This document shows positions 17,398 to 26,076 of a stretch of 64,000 nt of DNA, in pieces. This DNA is from Amycolatopsis mongoliensis. Its GTDB lineage: Bacteria; Actinomycetota; Actinomycetes; Mycobacteriales; Pseudonocardiaceae. Position 1 is the stretch's first letter; each line of letters begins with the position of its first letter. Both the position numbers and the translations under genes were made by a program. The notes below the pieces were generated by a model. That model was not told the DNA's origin and ran no database searches. It was given only the letters and a program-made list of their open reading frames with translations. The DNA is taken from the NCBI RefSeq assembly GCF_030285665.1, contig NZ_CP127295.1, positions 9,238,001 to 9,302,000 of the forward strand, given 5' to 3'.

Positions 17398-17424
17398 TGT
17401 CACAAACCGGGAGCCTGTCCGGTC
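17398..17424 (+). promoter_or_regulatory. ECF41-type promoter (NmrA-type gene and flavoprotein)
   Basis: TGTCACA, 16 nt, GGTC, ending 55 nt before ATG 17480. It forms the right arm of the inverted repeat shared with the divergent ferritin-like gene, so the two promoters may be occupied competitively. Confidence 0.75.
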
Positions 17425-17479
17425 CTTGCTGGAGAACGACGTCCCGGAGCGGCCGGGACGCGGGAGGAGGAGGCACACC

Positions 17480-18238
17480 ATGAAGATCGTCGTGATCGGC
17501 GGCAGCGGGCTGATCGGCTCGAAACTCGTCCGGAAACTGGGAGAACACGGCCACGAAGCGGTCCCCGCGTCACCCGACTCGGGCGTGAACACGCTGACCG
17601 GCGAAGGGCTGGCCGAAGTGCTGGAGGGCGCCCAGGTCCTGGTCGACGTCTCGAACTCGCCCTCGTTCGCCGACGACGCCGTGCTGGACTTCTTCCGCAC
17701 CTCCACCGGAAACCTCCTCGCCGCCGGAGAGAAGGCCGGGGTGGGGCACCACGTGGCGTTGTCGGTCGTCGGCACCGAACGGCTCACCGAAAGCGGCTAC
17801 TTCCGCGCGAAGATCGCGCAGGAAAAGCTCATCAAGGAGTCCGGGCGGCCGTACTCGATCGTGCACGCCACGCAGTTCTTCGAGTTCGTGGGCAGCATCG
17901 CCCAGGCGGCGACCGACGGGACCACCGTGCGCCTGTCGGACGCGCGCATCCAGCCCATGGCCGCCGACGACGTGGCCGCCGCGGTCGGCCGGGTCGCTGT
18001 CGGCGCACCGCTGAACGGCACCCTCGAGGTGGCCGGCCCCGAGCAGTTCGGGCTCGACGAGCTGATCCGCACCGGGCTGGCCTTCCGCGGTGACCCCCGC
18101 GAGGTCGTCACCGACCCGGAAGCGCGCTACTTCGGTGCCCTGCTGGACAAGGACATGCTGCTGCCCGGTCCGGGCGCGCAGCTGGCCGCCACCCGGTTCG
18201 CCGACTGGCTCCCGCTGAACCCGCCGCCGGCGAAGTGA
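17480..18238 (+). CDS. NmrA-like NAD(P)-binding oxidoreductase
   Basis: A 252-residue atypical SDR: N-terminal KIVVIGGSGLIGSKLVRKLG (Rossmann motif at residues 2-21), an LSVVGTERL strand, and YSIVHATQFFEFVGSIAQ as the substrate-side segment. Members bind NADP and act as redox sensors, quinone reductases or epimerase-like enzymes. It is 52 percent-like by eye to the protein at 21361-22107 (shared HGHEAVP, NSP, ATQFFEF, RIQP and AADDVA segments). ECF41 sigma genes are classically linked to carboxymuconolactone decarboxylase, oxidoreductase or epimerase genes, and this is a natural candidate. GGAGGAGG precedes ATG 17480. The stop is 2 nt before the flavoprotein ATG. Confidence 0.8.
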   Translation: MKIVVIGGSGLIGSKLVRKLGEHGHEAVPASPDSGVNTLTGEGLAEVLEGAQVLVDVSNSPSFADDAVLDFFRTSTGNLLAAGEKAGVGHHVALSVVGTERLTESGYFRAKIAQEKLIKESGRPYSIVHATQFFEFVGSIAQAATDGTTVRLSDARIQPMAADDVAAAVGRVAVGAPLNGTLEVAGPEQFGLDELIRTGLAFRGDPREVVTDPEARYFGALLDKDMLLPGPGAQLAATRFADWLPLNPPPAK

Positions 18239-18240
18239 CC

Positions 18241-19964
18241 ATGACCGAGCACCAGATCGCGACGTCGGTCCTCGTCATCGGGACCGGCGGGGGCGGCCTG
18301 CGCGCCGCGATCGAGCTGGCCGAGCGGGGTGTCGACGTCCTCGCGGTCGGCAAGCGGGCGAAGTCGGACGCGCACACCACACTCGCCGCCGGCGGCATCA
18401 ACGCGGCCCTGGCGACGATGGACCCGGAAGACTCGTGGCAGCAGCACGCGGCGGACACGCTCAAGGAGAGCTACCTGCTGGCCGATCCCGAGACCGTGCG
18501 GATCGTGACCGAGAACGCCGCCCGGGGCATCGAGGACCTCGAACGCTATGGAATGCCCTTCGCGCGTGAGGCCGACGGGAAGATCTCCCAGCGCTTCTTC
18601 GGTGCGCACACCTACCGCCGGACCGCGTTCGCCGGTGACTACACCGGACTGGAGATCCAGCGCACGCTGGTCAACCGGGCGGCGCAGCTCGGCGTCCCGG
18701 TCCTGGACACCGTCTACGTCACGCGAATCCTGGTCCGGGACAACGTCGTCTTCGGCGCCTACGGATTCGACCTCGCGGACGGGACGCGGTACGTGATCCA
18801 CGCCGACGCGGTGATCCTCGCCGCGGGCGGGCACACGCGCATCTGGCGCCGCACCTCGTCCCGCCGCGACGAGAACACCGGCGACTCCTTCCGGCTGGCC
18901 GTGCTGGCCGGCGGCCGGATCCGGGACGCCGAACTGGTCCAGTTCCACCCGTCGGGTCTGATCGCGCCGGAGAACGCCGCGGGCACGCTCGTCTCGGAGG
19001 CGGCCCGCGGCGAAGGCGGGGTGCTGCGCAACGCGCTCGGCGAGCGGTTCATGGCCGAGTACGACCCGGACCGCATGGAACTGTCCACTCGCGACAGAGT
19101 GGCGCTGGCGGCCTACACCGAGATCAAGGAGGGACGCGGGACGCCGGGTGGCGGGGTGTGGCTCGACGTCTCGCACCTGCCGAGGGAGACGATCATGCGC
19201 CGGCTCCCCCGCGTCTACCAGACCCTGCTCGAACTGCAGATGCTCGACATCACCCGGGAACCGATCGAGATCGCGCCCACCGCGCACTACTCGATGGGCG
19301 GGGTCTGGGTCCGGCCGGAGGACCACGGCACCGGCGTCGAGGGCCTGTACGCCCTCGGCGAGGCGGCGAGCGGTCTGCACGGCGCGAACCGGCTCGGCGG
19401 CAACTCCCTGATCGAGCTGCTGGTCTACGGCCGCATCGTCGGTGAAGCCGCCGCGCGCTACTCACGCGACCTGGGAGCGCAACAGCGGTCGCCGGCGGCG
19501 ACGGAGGAAGCCCGGCGCGAGGTCGACGAGCTGCTGGCCGCCGACGGCCCGGAGAACGTACGCGCCCTGCAGCGCACGGTGCGGAACACCATGACCGAAC
19601 ACGCCGGGGTGGTCCGCCACGAGACCGGCCTGCGCGCCGGCCTGGCCGAGCTGGACGAACTGGAAAGCCGGGTGCGTGCCGTGGGCGTCCACCCCGACAT
19701 CGCCGGGTTCCAGGACCTGGCGCACGCGTTCGACCTCAAGGCGGCGGTGCTGGCCGCGCGGGCCACGCTCGAATCGGCGCTCGAACGCCGCGAGACGCGT
19801 GGCTGCCACAACCGCGCGGACCACCCGGACCTCGACGAGTCGCTGCGGGTGAACCTCGTCTGGTCCGGGCCCGGGCGGGTCGCGCGCGAAGAGCTTCCCC
19901 GGTCCCGGGGGAAATCGCTTCGCTCATGCGCGAGGTGTCCACCGCGGGCAAGCTCGTCGAATGA
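18241..19964 (+). pseudogene. fumarate reductase/succinate dehydrogenase-type flavoprotein, C-terminal frameshift
   Basis: The N-terminal 550 residues are intact: TSVLVIGTGGGGLRAAIELA (FAD-binding), THTTLAAGGINAAL-like segment, HPSGL, the catalytic-loop region and EAASGLHGANRLGGNSLIE. The family oxidises succinate or reduces fumarate-like substrates with covalent or bound FAD. Near 19897-19900 (CCCC) one base seems missing: the frame leaves REELP, while another frame continues PVPGEIASLMREVSTAGKLV and stops at 19964, exactly the normal end. As written, the protein would run on to 20370 through the sigma gene. Loss of one C from a C-run may be a sequencing error. Only the last 20 residues are affected, so a functional protein is quite possible. 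No iron-sulfur partner gene is adjacent. Confidence 0.8.
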
Positions 19965-19970
19965 TCCTCC

Positions 19971-20000
19971 GGGGGGCCCGGCCGCGCGGCCGGGCCCCCC
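19971..20000. terminator. 30-nt perfect palindrome, terminator-like hairpin
   Basis: A perfect inverted repeat with 15-nt arms (GGGGGGCCCGGCCGC and its complement) and no spacer, directly after the flavoprotein stop and 27 nt before the sigma factor start. There is no U-tract, as is common in actinomycetes. It probably separates sigma factor expression from the upstream ECF41-driven unit. Confidence 0.7.
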
Positions 20001-20026
20001 GGGAGCCGACGTCGTAGAGTCGTGGG

Positions 20027-20935
20027 GTGGCGGATTCCGGGATGAGTGCCGAACTCGGCGACCTGGCCGATCTCGAGGCGGCCACGGCCGCCTTCACCCA
20101 GGTGCGGCCGCGCCTGTTCGGGATCGCCTACCGCATGCTCAGCAGCGTCACCGAGGCCGAGGACCTGGTGCAGGAGGTCTGGCTGCGCTGGCAGACCTAC
20201 GACCGGTCCACGGTGACCAACCCGGAAGCGTTCTTGGCGACGACCACCACCCGGCTGGCCATCAACGTCCTCCAGTCGGCCCGGAAACGCCGGGAGACCT
20301 ACATCGGGCCGTGGCTGCCCGAACCGGTCGACACCGCCGCGGACCCGTACCTGGGCGCCGAACGCGGTGAAGCGCTGGAGTTCGCGACCCTGCTGCTGAT
20401 GGAGAAGCTCACCCCCGGCGAACGCGCGGCCTACGTGCTGCGGGAAGCCTTCGACTACTCCTACGCCCAGATCGCCGACATCCTGTCGTCGACCGAAGCC
20501 GCCGTGCGCCAGCTGGTCAGCCGGGCCCGCAAGCACCTCACGAGCGAGCGGCACGCGTCCGTGCCCGCGGCCGAGCAGCGGGAACTGCTGACCACGTTCC
20601 TCGCCGCCGCCCGGTCCGGCGACCTGGCCGAACTGGAGCGGCTCTTCACCCCGGACGTGACCAACCTGTCCGACGGCAACGGCCGCAAGGGCGTCGCCCG
20701 CCGTCCGCTCGTGGGCAGCGTCCGGGTGGCGAAGTTCCTGCAGGCGATCTCCAGCTGGTTCTGGGACGACATCGACATCGAGTGGACCCAGGCCAACGGG
20801 CAGACCGCCGCCGTGCTCCGCCAGGACGGCATCGTGTACGGCCTGCTCACGGTCAGCGCCACCGCCGAGGGCATCGATCAGCTGCTGTGGCTGGTCAACC
20901 CCGAAAAGAACAAGGCGGTGCAGGTCCCGGCCTGA
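20027..20935 (+). CDS. sigJ: ECF41-group sigma factor (SigJ-like) with SnoaL-like C-terminal domain
   Basis: A 302-residue sigma-70 factor. Region 2 is FTQVRPRLFGIAYRMLSSVTE with EDLVQEVWLRW; region 4 is GERAAYVLREAFDYSYAQIA with VRQLVSRARKHL. The linker carries WLPEP. A C-terminal NTF2/SnoaL-like domain of about 110 residues contains SDGNGRKGVARRP and LVNPEKNKAV, corresponding to the DGGGK- and NPDKL-type motifs of ECF41 proteins. In this group the C-terminal domain replaces an anti-sigma factor. The start is GTG 20027; ATG 20042 is an alternative. I see no ECF41-type promoter just upstream, but eight lie within 15 kb on either side. Symbol used by analogy with mycobacterial sigJ. Confidence 0.85.
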   Translation: MADSGMSAELGDLADLEAATAAFTQVRPRLFGIAYRMLSSVTEAEDLVQEVWLRWQTYDRSTVTNPEAFLATTTTRLAINVLQSARKRRETYIGPWLPEPVDTAADPYLGAERGEALEFATLLLMEKLTPGERAAYVLREAFDYSYAQIADILSSTEAAVRQLVSRARKHLTSERHASVPAAEQRELLTTFLAAARSGDLAELERLFTPDVTNLSDGNGRKGVARRPLVGSVRVAKFLQAISSWFWDDIDIEWTQANGQTAAVLRQDGIVYGLLTVSATAEGIDQLLWLVNPEKNKAVQVPA

Positions 20936-20955
20936 CCCGCCGGCGGGAGGAATCC

Positions 20956-21321
20956 GTGTTCGACCCGCATGACGCGACCGTGCGCCGGTTCGCCGCGGCG
21001 TGCCGCCGGCGGGACAGCGCCGCGCTCGAAGCCGTCCTCGGCCACGACGCGGTCGCGACGTGCGACGGCGGCGGCCTGGTGCCCTCGCCGCCTGGGCCGG
21101 TGCGCGGCGCGGCGGAGGTCGCCCGGCTGGTCATCGACGTCATGGGCGGGCGCGCGGGCACCGAGCTGACCGTCGAATCCGTCAACGGCCGCGCCGGGCT
21201 CGCCCTGCGGCACGTCTCCCGCGCCGTCGCGGTCGTCGCCGCCGAGACGGCCGGGCCCCAGGTCACCGCGCTCTGGATCGTGCTCGACCCGGCCAAGCTG
21301 ACCGGCTGGCACCGCGGTTGA
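20956..21321 (+). CDS. stand-alone SnoaL-like domain resembling the ECF41 C-terminus
   Basis: A 121-residue NTF2-fold protein: ATVRRFAAACRRRDSAALEA, CDGGGLVPSPPGPVRG, and a C-terminal TALWIVLDPAKLTGWH. The CDGGG and DPAKL segments recall the DGGGK and NPDKL motifs of the ECF41 sigma C-terminal domain, yet here no sigma domains are attached. GGGAGG is 5 nt before GTG 20956, and the gene follows the sigma stop by 20 nt, so they are surely cotranscribed. Inference: it may compete for or sense the ligand or surface that controls the sigma factor, or be a small enzyme. Confidence 0.7.
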   Translation: MFDPHDATVRRFAAACRRRDSAALEAVLGHDAVATCDGGGLVPSPPGPVRGAAEVARLVIDVMGGRAGTELTVESVNGRAGLALRHVSRAVAVVAAETAGPQVTALWIVLDPAKLTGWHRG

Positions 21322-21356
21322 CCGGGCCCGCACCGCGACCGCCGTGCGGGCCCGGT
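21321..21356. terminator. bidirectional terminator hairpin
   Basis: Arms ACCGGGCCCGCAC (21321-21333) and its exact complement (21344-21356) around a 10-nt loop, placed between the convergent SnoaL-like gene and NmrA-like gene 2. Confidence 0.75.
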
Positions 21357-21360
21357 CCCC

Positions 21361-22107
21361 TCACCGTGCCAGCCACTCCCGGTAGGTGGTCTTCGCGATG
21401 ACGGCCCCGTCCTTGGCGACGAGGGCGTCGCCGGACGCGGCCGCGAACAGGCCGGCCTGGTCGTCGGTCACGACGGGACGCCGGTCACCCTGGGCGGCGA
21501 GGGTGATCCGGCCCAGCTCGTCGAGGGCGAACACCTCCGGCCCGGCGACGTTCCGGGTCCCCCGCAGCGGGGCCCCCATGCTGACCTCGGCCACCGCCTG
21601 GGCGACGTCGTCCGCCGCGATGGGCTGGATGCGCGTCGCGGGCAGGCGGACGGTGTTCTCGTCGGAGGTCCAGGACATCGTCGCGGCCATGAACTCGAAG
21701 AACTGCGTGGCGCGGACGATCGAGTACGGCACCGGCCCGGCCATGAGGATGTCCTCCTGCAGCACCTTGGCGCGGTAGTAGACCAGGTCCGGCACCAGGT
21801 CGGCGCCCACGATCGAGAGGATGACCGCGTGGCCGACCCCGGCCGCGCCCGCCGCCTCCAGCAGGTTGTCCATGGTCGTCCGGAAGAACGCGGGCGAAGC
21901 CTCGTCGAACGTCGGCGAGTTCGTCAGGTTGACGACGACGTCGGCCCCGGCCAGCGCTTCGGCGAGGCCCTTTCCGCTGAGCAGGTCCAGCCCGGTGGAC
22001 GGCGAGTGCGGGACGGCTTCGTGCCCGTTCGCGGCCAGGATCTTGACGACCCGGGAGCCGATGAGCCCGGTCCCGCCGATGACGGCGATCTTCACTTCCT
22101 CGACCAT
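21361..22107 (-). CDS. NmrA-like NAD(P)-binding oxidoreductase, second copy
   Basis: A 248-residue atypical SDR with KIAVIGGTGLIGSRVVKILA at the N-terminus, NLTNSPTFDEASPAFF, ILSIVGAD, and VPYSIVRATQFFEFMAATM. Clearly a paralogue of the 17480 protein. The start ATG 22107 overlaps the end of the cupin gene by 16 nt, so the two are coupled and share the ECF41-type promoter at 22498-22524. Likely an NAD(P)H-dependent reductase or sensor; the substrate is unknown. Confidence 0.8.
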   Translation of the reverse strand: MVEEVKIAVIGGTGLIGSRVVKILAANGHEAVPHSPSTGLDLLSGKGLAEALAGADVVVNLTNSPTFDEASPAFFRTTMDNLLEAAGAAGVGHAVILSIVGADLVPDLVYYRAKVLQEDILMAGPVPYSIVRATQFFEFMAATMSWTSDENTVRLPATRIQPIAADDVAQAVAEVSMGAPLRGTRNVAGPEVFALDELGRITLAAQGDRRPVVTDDQAGLFAAASGDALVAKDGAVIAKTTYREWLAR

Positions 22108-22460
22108 CCCTTCGCCCGGAGTTCGTCCTCGGTCACGAGGTCGACCATCGGCTTGCCCGGCTCGCAGAGCATGGTGACGGTGAACCGCACCGGGACGTCG
22201 TCGCGGTTGTTGCCGTCCTGGTAGTGGATGACCTCGCCGCCCGGTTCCCAGAACGCCTCACCGGCGCGGACGACCCGCGGCGGCTCGCCTTCGAGCTCGA
22301 AGACCATCTCGCCCTCCAGCACGTAGCCGAAGGCCGGTCCGGGGTGGCGGTGCGGCGGGGTGCCGGGGTCGCCCGGCGGGTACTCGATGACGATGGTCAT
22401 CGCATGCGCCCCCTCCGGGATGAAGGGCGGTTTCGCCTCCTGTAGCACGGTCAATGACAT
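22092..22460 (-). CDS. cupin-domain protein
   Basis: A 122-residue single-domain cupin: GTPPHRHPGPAFGYVLEGEMVFELEGE is motif 1 (two His and Glu metal ligands) and FWEPGGEVIHYQDG is motif 2 (His). Single cupins act as small metal-dependent dioxygenases, isomerases or decarboxylases of aromatic-type compounds. GGAGG is 7 nt before ATG 22460. First gene of an ECF41-driven two-gene unit. Confidence 0.8.
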   Translation of the reverse strand: MSLTVLQEAKPPFIPEGAHAMTIVIEYPPGDPGTPPHRHPGPAFGYVLEGEMVFELEGEPPRVVRAGEAFWEPGGEVIHYQDGNNRDDVPVRFTVTMLCEPGKPMVDLVTEDELRAKGWSRK

Positions 22461-22497
22461 GAGAAGACCTCCTCGGCCAAACGGGTACACCCGCTAG

Positions 22498-22524
22498 GAC
22501 CGGACAGCCCCGCGATTTGTGACC
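22498..22524 (-). promoter_or_regulatory. ECF41-type promoter (cupin and NmrA-like 2)
   Basis: On the minus strand: GGTCACA, 16 nt, GGTC, ending 37 nt before ATG 22460. The 16-nt spacer ends in GGCTGTCC, as in several of the other sites. Confidence 0.75.
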
Positions 22525-22533
22525 GGCCGACCG

Positions 22534-24936
22534 TCACGTGCCGCGGGGCGGCGTCGCGAGGGTGCCGCTCGCCGACAGGAGGCGCAGTTCGCGGCCCCGC
22601 TGGACCGCCGCCCCGCGGTCGGTGGCGCCGAGCTTGGCGTAGATCCGGCGGATGTGCGTGTTGACGGTGTTCAGGGAGACCAGCAGTTCCCCCGCGATCT
22701 CCGGCCGTGTCAAGTTGGTCGGCAGGTACCGCAGGACGCGCAGCTCGCTGGGACTCAGCTCCTCCAGAGGTGCCCGCACCGACGGCGCCGGAACCCCACC
22801 GCGTACCGCGTCGAGGATGGTCGCGATGAGTGCCGCATGCCTGGTTTCCCACGCCGGCAAGGCTTCGAGAAGCCGCCACGCGCCGGTCATCGCGAACGGG
22901 AGCACCAGCCCGTCCGGCTCGGCGAGGTCGAGCGCCCGTTCGAGGGCGGCCGCGGCGGCGCGCTGGTCGCCGTCCTCGGCGCGGGCGAGGGCGGTGATCA
23001 GGTGCCCTTCGATCCGCGTGAGCACGTCCTCGTCAGCGACAGGCTGGAGCGCCGGAGCGGGGGCGTGCTCGGCGCGGGCCCGGGTGGCGGCCGTCCACGC
23101 GGCCACCCGGGCGGACAGCACGTGCTCGTCGGCCATGGTCGCCTGGCTCTGCCGCGCGGCGGCGAACTCGGTCAGCGCGGCGCGGTGGTCGCCGCGGGCG
23201 GCAGCGAGGAGAGCGGCGACCACGTGCACGAGCAGCCGGATGCCGGGTTCGCTGTCGGCGTCGGCGGCCTGCCTCGCCTGGTCCAGCCGGCGTTGCGCTT
23301 CCTCGAACTCGCCGGTCCAGGCCAGGACCCAGGCGAGGGTGGCCAGGGCGGGCGCGATGACCGGCTCGGCGTCCCACCCGTGCCGGACGGCGAGCGCGAT
23401 CGCGCCCTCGCAGCGCCGGCGGGCCAAGGCGAAGGACCGGTGCGTGGACGCGAACCCGAGGTGCGCGAGGGCGGCCACCTCCAGGTACGGGCGGTCGAGG
23501 TCGCGGGCCAGGGCGGCAGCCGCCAGCAGGTGGCGTTCGCCGTCGGCGGGCCGCCGCGACCACGCCTCGGTGACCCCGACGTTCAGCAGGACGACGGCAC
23601 GCAGGTCGGCCCCGGCGGCGGGCAGGGCGTCCACGTTCGCGACCACGCAGTCGAAGTGCCCGCGCAGCCGGGCGAGCAGCAGGTCCAGCGCGGTGACCGC
23701 CATCCGGTCCGCGCCGGCCGACCGGGCGGTCTCCAGGTGCTCCGCGGCCTCGTCGAGCCGCATCCGGCCCAGCGCGTCGATGGCGCGGACGAGGGCGAGC
23801 GAATCATCGGGCGCCGGGAACGCCCGCAGCAGCGCCCGCACCGTTTTCGCCTCGCCGTCGAGGGTCATGGTGAGCGCGTGGCCGGACAGCAGGGCGGCTG
23901 CCTCGGCCCAGTCGCCGGCGGCCTGGAGGTGCCGGACCGCGTCAGCGGGCTGCGCGTGCTCCGCGAACCACCAGGCCGCGAGCCGGTGCAGGCGCGGAAT
24001 CTCGGCGGCCTGGGTGCGGCGCAGTTCCAGGTTCAGCAACCCGGCGAACAGGCGGTGGTAGCGGAACCAGGTGCGCGCGGGGTCGAGTGCCACGACGAAG
24101 GCGTTGGCCTCGGCCAGGTCGAGCAGGATTCGCTCGGACCCGGTCGCGCCGGTGAGCAGGTCGGCGAGCGCGCCGCTGACGCGGTCCACAATGGAGGTGC
24201 GCAGCAGCAGGCGCAGCACGTCGGCGGGCTGCCGCTCCAGCAGCTCGGCCATCAGGTACTCGGCGACGGTCCGGTCGCTGCCCGAGAACGAGGCCACGAA
24301 CCGTTCCGGGTCGGGGTGACCGGCCAGCGACAGCACCGCCAGCCGCAGTCCGGCGGCCCAGCCCTCGGTCCGCTCGTGCAGGACCGCGATCACCCGTTCG
24401 GGCAGCGTGATCCCGGCCGCGGCCACGAGCGCGGCGGTCTCCTCGACCGTGAACCGCAGCTGGGCCGGGCGGATCTCGGCCACTTCCCCCGCGAGCCGCA
24501 GCTTGTGCAGGCCCAGGGGGAGGTCGCGGCGGGTGGCCACGATCGCGTGCGCCCGCGGCGGGAGGCCCGCCAGCAGCGCGGACAGCTCCTCGGCGGCACC
24601 GAGCTCGTGCGCGTCGTCGACGACCAGTACGAACGGACCCGCCACGCCGCTGATCTCGGCGATCACCTTCTCGCGGCCGTCGCAGTCCGGCGCGGCGTAG
24701 GGCGGCTCCCCGCCGCACGCCGCCCGGATCCCGCCGAGCACGCTGAACCAGAACAGCTCCGCCCCGGGCCGCACCGACACGAACGCGATCCGGCGGTCCT
24801 GCCCGTGGCGCTCGGCCCACAGGCGCAGCAGCGACGTCTTCCCGCTCCCGGCGGGCCCTGAGACGACCGTCACCCTCTTGTCCACCGCGGCTTCCAGTGC
24901 GGCGACGAGGCCGGCGCGGTCGATCAGGGCGGACAC
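22534..24936 (-). CDS. MalT-like LuxR-family regulator
   Basis: An 800-residue LAL-type regulator: P-loop VSGPAGSGKTSLLRLW (about residues 25-40), Walker B FVLVVDDAHELG, an EGWAAGLRLAVLSLAG segment typical of MalT proteins, a TPR-like middle, and a C-terminal LuxR helix-turn-helix (LSPSELRVLRYLPTNLTRPE, then TVNTHIRRIYAKLGATDR). GTG 24936 starts the conserved protein; the open frame upstream is only read-through. It is divergent from the MBL-fold gene at 25012 (75-nt gap), so it may control that gene. Its 3' end is 10 nt from the cupin promoter. Confidence 0.85.
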   Translation of the reverse strand: MSALIDRAGLVAALEAAVDKRVTVVSGPAGSGKTSLLRLWAERHGQDRRIAFVSVRPGAELFWFSVLGGIRAACGGEPPYAAPDCDGREKVIAEISGVAGPFVLVVDDAHELGAAEELSALLAGLPPRAHAIVATRRDLPLGLHKLRLAGEVAEIRPAQLRFTVEETAALVAAAGITLPERVIAVLHERTEGWAAGLRLAVLSLAGHPDPERFVASFSGSDRTVAEYLMAELLERQPADVLRLLLRTSIVDRVSGALADLLTGATGSERILLDLAEANAFVVALDPARTWFRYHRLFAGLLNLELRRTQAAEIPRLHRLAAWWFAEHAQPADAVRHLQAAGDWAEAAALLSGHALTMTLDGEAKTVRALLRAFPAPDDSLALVRAIDALGRMRLDEAAEHLETARSAGADRMAVTALDLLLARLRGHFDCVVANVDALPAAGADLRAVVLLNVGVTEAWSRRPADGERHLLAAAALARDLDRPYLEVAALAHLGFASTHRSFALARRRCEGAIALAVRHGWDAEPVIAPALATLAWVLAWTGEFEEAQRRLDQARQAADADSEPGIRLLVHVVAALLAAARGDHRAALTEFAAARQSQATMADEHVLSARVAAWTAATRARAEHAPAPALQPVADEDVLTRIEGHLITALARAEDGDQRAAAAALERALDLAEPDGLVLPFAMTGAWRLLEALPAWETRHAALIATILDAVRGGVPAPSVRAPLEELSPSELRVLRYLPTNLTRPEIAGELLVSLNTVNTHIRRIYAKLGATDRGAAVQRGRELRLLSASGTLATPPRGT

Positions 24937-25011
24937 GGACCGAGTGTAGGTCGCCGTGATCACCTGGATCCAGTGACGACCGCTCACCTGATGGGTGACG
25001 AACCTGGCCCC

Positions 25012-25965
25012 ATGACCACAACGAACGAACTGCCGGACTTCGCGCCGGTACCGCACTCCGCGCACGGCCCCGCCGTCAACGAGCAGGGTTACTTCGTCGG
25101 CCGCGTGGAGAAGAACCTCTACTGGGTCACCGACGGCGGCTACCAGGCCGCGTTCCTGACCACCCCCGACGGTGTGGTGCTGTTCGACGCGCCCCCGACC
25201 ATCGGGCACAACCTGCAGCGCGCCGTCGACGAGATCGCGTCGGCCAACGGCGTGTCCAACAAGGTGACGCACCTCGTCTACTCCCACCACCACGCCGACC
25301 ACATCGGCGCCTCCTCGTTGTTCGGCAAGGACGTGGTGCGAGTCGGCCACGCCGACACCAAGCGGCTGCTGCAGCGCTACGACGACCCGGCGCGGCCCCT
25401 GCCCGACGTCACCTTCGAGCAGGACCACACACTGCGGGTGGGCGGCGAGCGCATCGACCTGGCCTGGCGCGGCACGAACCACACGCCGGACAACATCTAC
25501 CTCCACCTGCCCGACCACGACACCCTGATGCTCATCGACGTCGTGGTGCCGGGCTGGGGATCGTTCGCCGCCTTCAACGTCAACAGCGATGTGCCCGGCT
25601 CCATGGCCGCCCCCGGCACCGCGCTGTCGTTCCCGTGGAAGCACTTCATCGGCGGCCACCTCGGCCGCCTGGGCACCCGCGACGACGTCGTGCTGCACGG
25701 GCAGTACATCGAGGACATCGCGGAGAGCGCGCGAGCGGCGTTGTCCACTGTGGATCCGATGCCGTTCTACGCCAAGTACGGCGACAACACCTGGGCGGCG
25801 GTGAAGGCTTACCTCGACACGGCGACCGAGTACGCCGCGGCGCCCGTGGTCCGGAAATACGCCGGGGTGCTGGGCGCGGCCGACGTCTTCATCGCCAGCA
25901 CGACGTTCGTCATCCTGGAGTCCCTGCGGCTGGAGGCCGGGGTCGGCCTGCAGATCCACCCGTGA
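25012..25965 (+). CDS. MBL-fold metallo-hydrolase
   Basis: A 317-residue metallo-beta-lactamase-fold protein with the HxHxDH motif in SHHHADHIG (His92, His94, Asp96, His97), FEQDHTLRVGGERIDL, and the second metal-site region HTPDNIYLHLPDHDTLMLIDVV. No signal peptide is visible. Members hydrolyse lactones, thioesters or beta-lactam-like bonds, so a lactonase is one possibility. ATG 25012 has only a weak ribosome site. A damaged relative lies at 26077-27035 on the other strand. No ECF41-type box is seen upstream. Confidence 0.8.
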   Translation: MTTTNELPDFAPVPHSAHGPAVNEQGYFVGRVEKNLYWVTDGGYQAAFLTTPDGVVLFDAPPTIGHNLQRAVDEIASANGVSNKVTHLVYSHHHADHIGASSLFGKDVVRVGHADTKRLLQRYDDPARPLPDVTFEQDHTLRVGGERIDLAWRGTNHTPDNIYLHLPDHDTLMLIDVVVPGWGSFAAFNVNSDVPGSMAAPGTALSFPWKHFIGGHLGRLGTRDDVVLHGQYIEDIAESARAALSTVDPMPFYAKYGDNTWAAVKAYLDTATEYAAAPVVRKYAGVLGAADVFIASTTFVILESLRLEAGVGLQIHP

Positions 25966-25975
25966 GCCGTCGAAC

Positions 25976-26015
25976 GTGCCGAGCGGCTGTGCCCGACACC
26001 GCGCCGCCTCGGCAC
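25976..26015. terminator. terminator-like hairpin
   Basis: Arms GTGCCGAGCGG (25976-25986) and CCGCCTCGGCAC (26004-26015) pair with one bulge around a 17-nt loop, 10 nt after the MBL-fold gene. Confidence 0.6.
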
Positions 26016-26076
26016 TCGGCCGGCGCCGGCATCGGTCCGGAACGACCTGACCCACCCCGTCGAGGAGCCCCACGTG

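Noticed and set aside
19965..20370. 711-residue form of the flavoprotein reading through the sigma gene
   Set aside because: After the C-run break the residues are Arg/Gly/Pro-rich; the true C-terminus is in the neighbouring frame and stops at 19964.
22519..24861. Long plus-strand open frame of about 780 codons
   Set aside because: It lies opposite the LuxR-type regulator gene; composition (Arg, Gly, Gln repeats) is that of an antisense shadow in high-GC DNA.
24937..25011. Search for an ECF41-type promoter in front of the intact MBL-fold gene
   Set aside because: No TGTCAC-like box with a 16-nt spacer was found, so this gene is not counted in the regulon.
24937..26073. N-terminal extension of the 22534-24936 regulator (1179 residues)
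   Set aside because: The added part lies opposite the MBL-fold gene; the P-loop domain begins normally at GTG 24936.
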